Assembly: GCA_958450365.1 (NCBI GenBank)
Contig: CAUEEP010000743.1
Coordinates: 124,001 to 188,000, forward strand
Length of the DNA stretch: 64,000 nucleotides
Source of the DNA: Mesorhabditis belari
Lineage: Eukaryota; Nematoda; Chromadorea; Rhabditida; Rhabditidae
Direction of reading: 5' to 3'
The notes under the pieces were generated by a model. The model saw only the letters and a list, made by a program, of their open reading frames with translations. It searched no databases and was not told where the DNA came from. A program made the translations under genes and the position numbers. Positions 63,016-64,000 of this stretch are shown here, one piece after another; the first letter of the stretch is position 1, and each line of letters begins with the position of its first letter.

Positions 63016-64000
63016 CACAAAACTAAAACTTTATGCATTCTTTATGCAATATATTGACAATCAAAACGAAACTCCCTGATCAATCTATTCGTATGAATAG
63101 TTCATTTTTCTCAACTGATTGCAAGCAAATTTCACAAATTCTCCTAGTTTTCTCATCACTGATCGATTTTCGCGATTTTTTTTACTTGATCCGCAAAGTC
63201 GTAAAAGTTGCTCTTTCGGGATTCGCAGCGTCATTGACTTTGGTTTCGACAAGGTTTTTACATACATTTTAAAGTCAAAAACTTGAATTAAAAGACAAGA
63301 AAGATCAAACACATTGATGAAGAGATAAAAAGAGAGAAAAGTTTTTATTCTTGCTATGTGATTGCATAATGATGGGTGTAAAAATGAAAGGTAGATTGCG
63401 GTAGATATCTTTGAAAGGAAAGAAGAGAGAAAACAATCACTATAAGGGTTTTGCATGTGTAATACATGGTTTGAAATGAAAGAATTTGTTTTTAAATGTA
63501 TCCCGATACATAAGGAGCAATTCTAAATTACCTAGTTTTTATTGGATTTTATTCTTCTTTTTCAACAGAATCAATGATTTAAATTTGTAAAAACAGTCAC
63601 TGAATAAAAATGGAATTAGATTAAAATGAGTACTTTAAATGATAAAACCTTTTACGATTTATGAATGCTTTCCTTTTTTAAACTTGTTTTCCGTGACCGA
63701 TATCGAGCAATTGAAAGAGTCGGAGACAAATCTCTGAAAAAAAAAACGAAAAGAAAGACGAGTGATCAACCGAACAATCCCCTTTTTCCCTTCTTTTCCC
63801 CTTTCACATCCAAATGTCTCAATTTCTCTTTTTGTCGATTTCAAATTTTCTATCTTTTTGTCACTATCAAGTACTATAAAGTCGTTTTTTTTGACGAAAC
63901 TCAAGGTTTGCATAATGTTTTTTATCCAAAACACTTAAAAATCAGACTCGAAACTTTCAAAATGTTCCTAATTCTCCTTGGGAAATAAAAAAAGCAATAA
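63016..64000. other. No gene recognised
   Basis: AT-rich DNA. ORFs at 63085-63456 and 63659-63988 overlap on opposite strands, lack recognisable motifs and show no splice-supported continuation. I see nothing else definable. Confidence 0.45.

Overview
The window looks like nuclear DNA of a rhabditid-type nematode. It is AT-rich, and its genes are split by many short introns (often 40-60 bp) with TTTCAG- or TTTTAG-type acceptors. Acceptor-like sites sit just upstream of several start codons, as expected for spliced-leader trans-splicing, and some same-strand neighbours are closely spaced as in nematode operons. The gene content fits: a MAB-5-type Hox gene, a cuticlin-like ZP protein, an Srx-type chemoreceptor and the orthologues of cnk-1, phf-15, lin-52 and hipr-1. 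From memory, mab-5, cnk-1, hipr-1 and lin-52 all lie on chromosome III of C. elegans, so the window probably belongs to the matching linkage group. The species cannot be named from the sequence.

Layout. 0.4-5.8 kb (-): CNK-1 scaffold protein. 6.5-10.0 kb (-): JADE-type PHD-finger protein. 10.4-14.9 kb: transposon debris, including a Merlin-like element nested in a Tc1-like element. 15.5-17.4 kb (+): CFAP410/C21orf2-like leucine-rich protein. 18.4-20.4 kb (+): ZP-domain membrane protein. 22.6-25.1 kb (+): Srx-like receptor. 25.7-26.4 kb (-): small tail-anchored protein. 29.2-31.1 kb (+): unrecognised multi-pass protein, tail to tail with the next gene. 31.1-36.1 kb (-): JMJD8-like, KIAA0930-like and LIN-52 genes, transcribed lin-52 first, with operon-like spacing. 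37.7-49.7 kb (+): hipr-1, TMEM55/PIP4P, OSGEP/Kae1, a centrin-like EF-hand protein and a PNKD-like metallo-hydrolase. 49.7-64 kb: the mab-5 Hox gene in a large non-coding territory.

The housekeeping genes do unrelated jobs: signalling scaffold, chromatin reader, MuvB repression, clathrin/actin endocytosis, phosphoinositide turnover, tRNA modification. Their order looks like ordinary nematode clustering rather than one pathway. The least explained structure is mobile or non-coding: the Merlin-in-Tc1 nest with an exact 8-bp target duplication, a Helitron-like element carrying two tRNA-like segments in an intron, many inverted-repeat elements inside introns, two LINE 3' ends, a 41-bp inverted repeat in the long mab-5 intron, two hairpins upstream of mab-5, and an exact 18 x 11-bp purine satellite downstream of it. 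No wholly new gene system is evident. All gene models were spliced by eye from homology and splice consensus, so exon edges may be off where stated.
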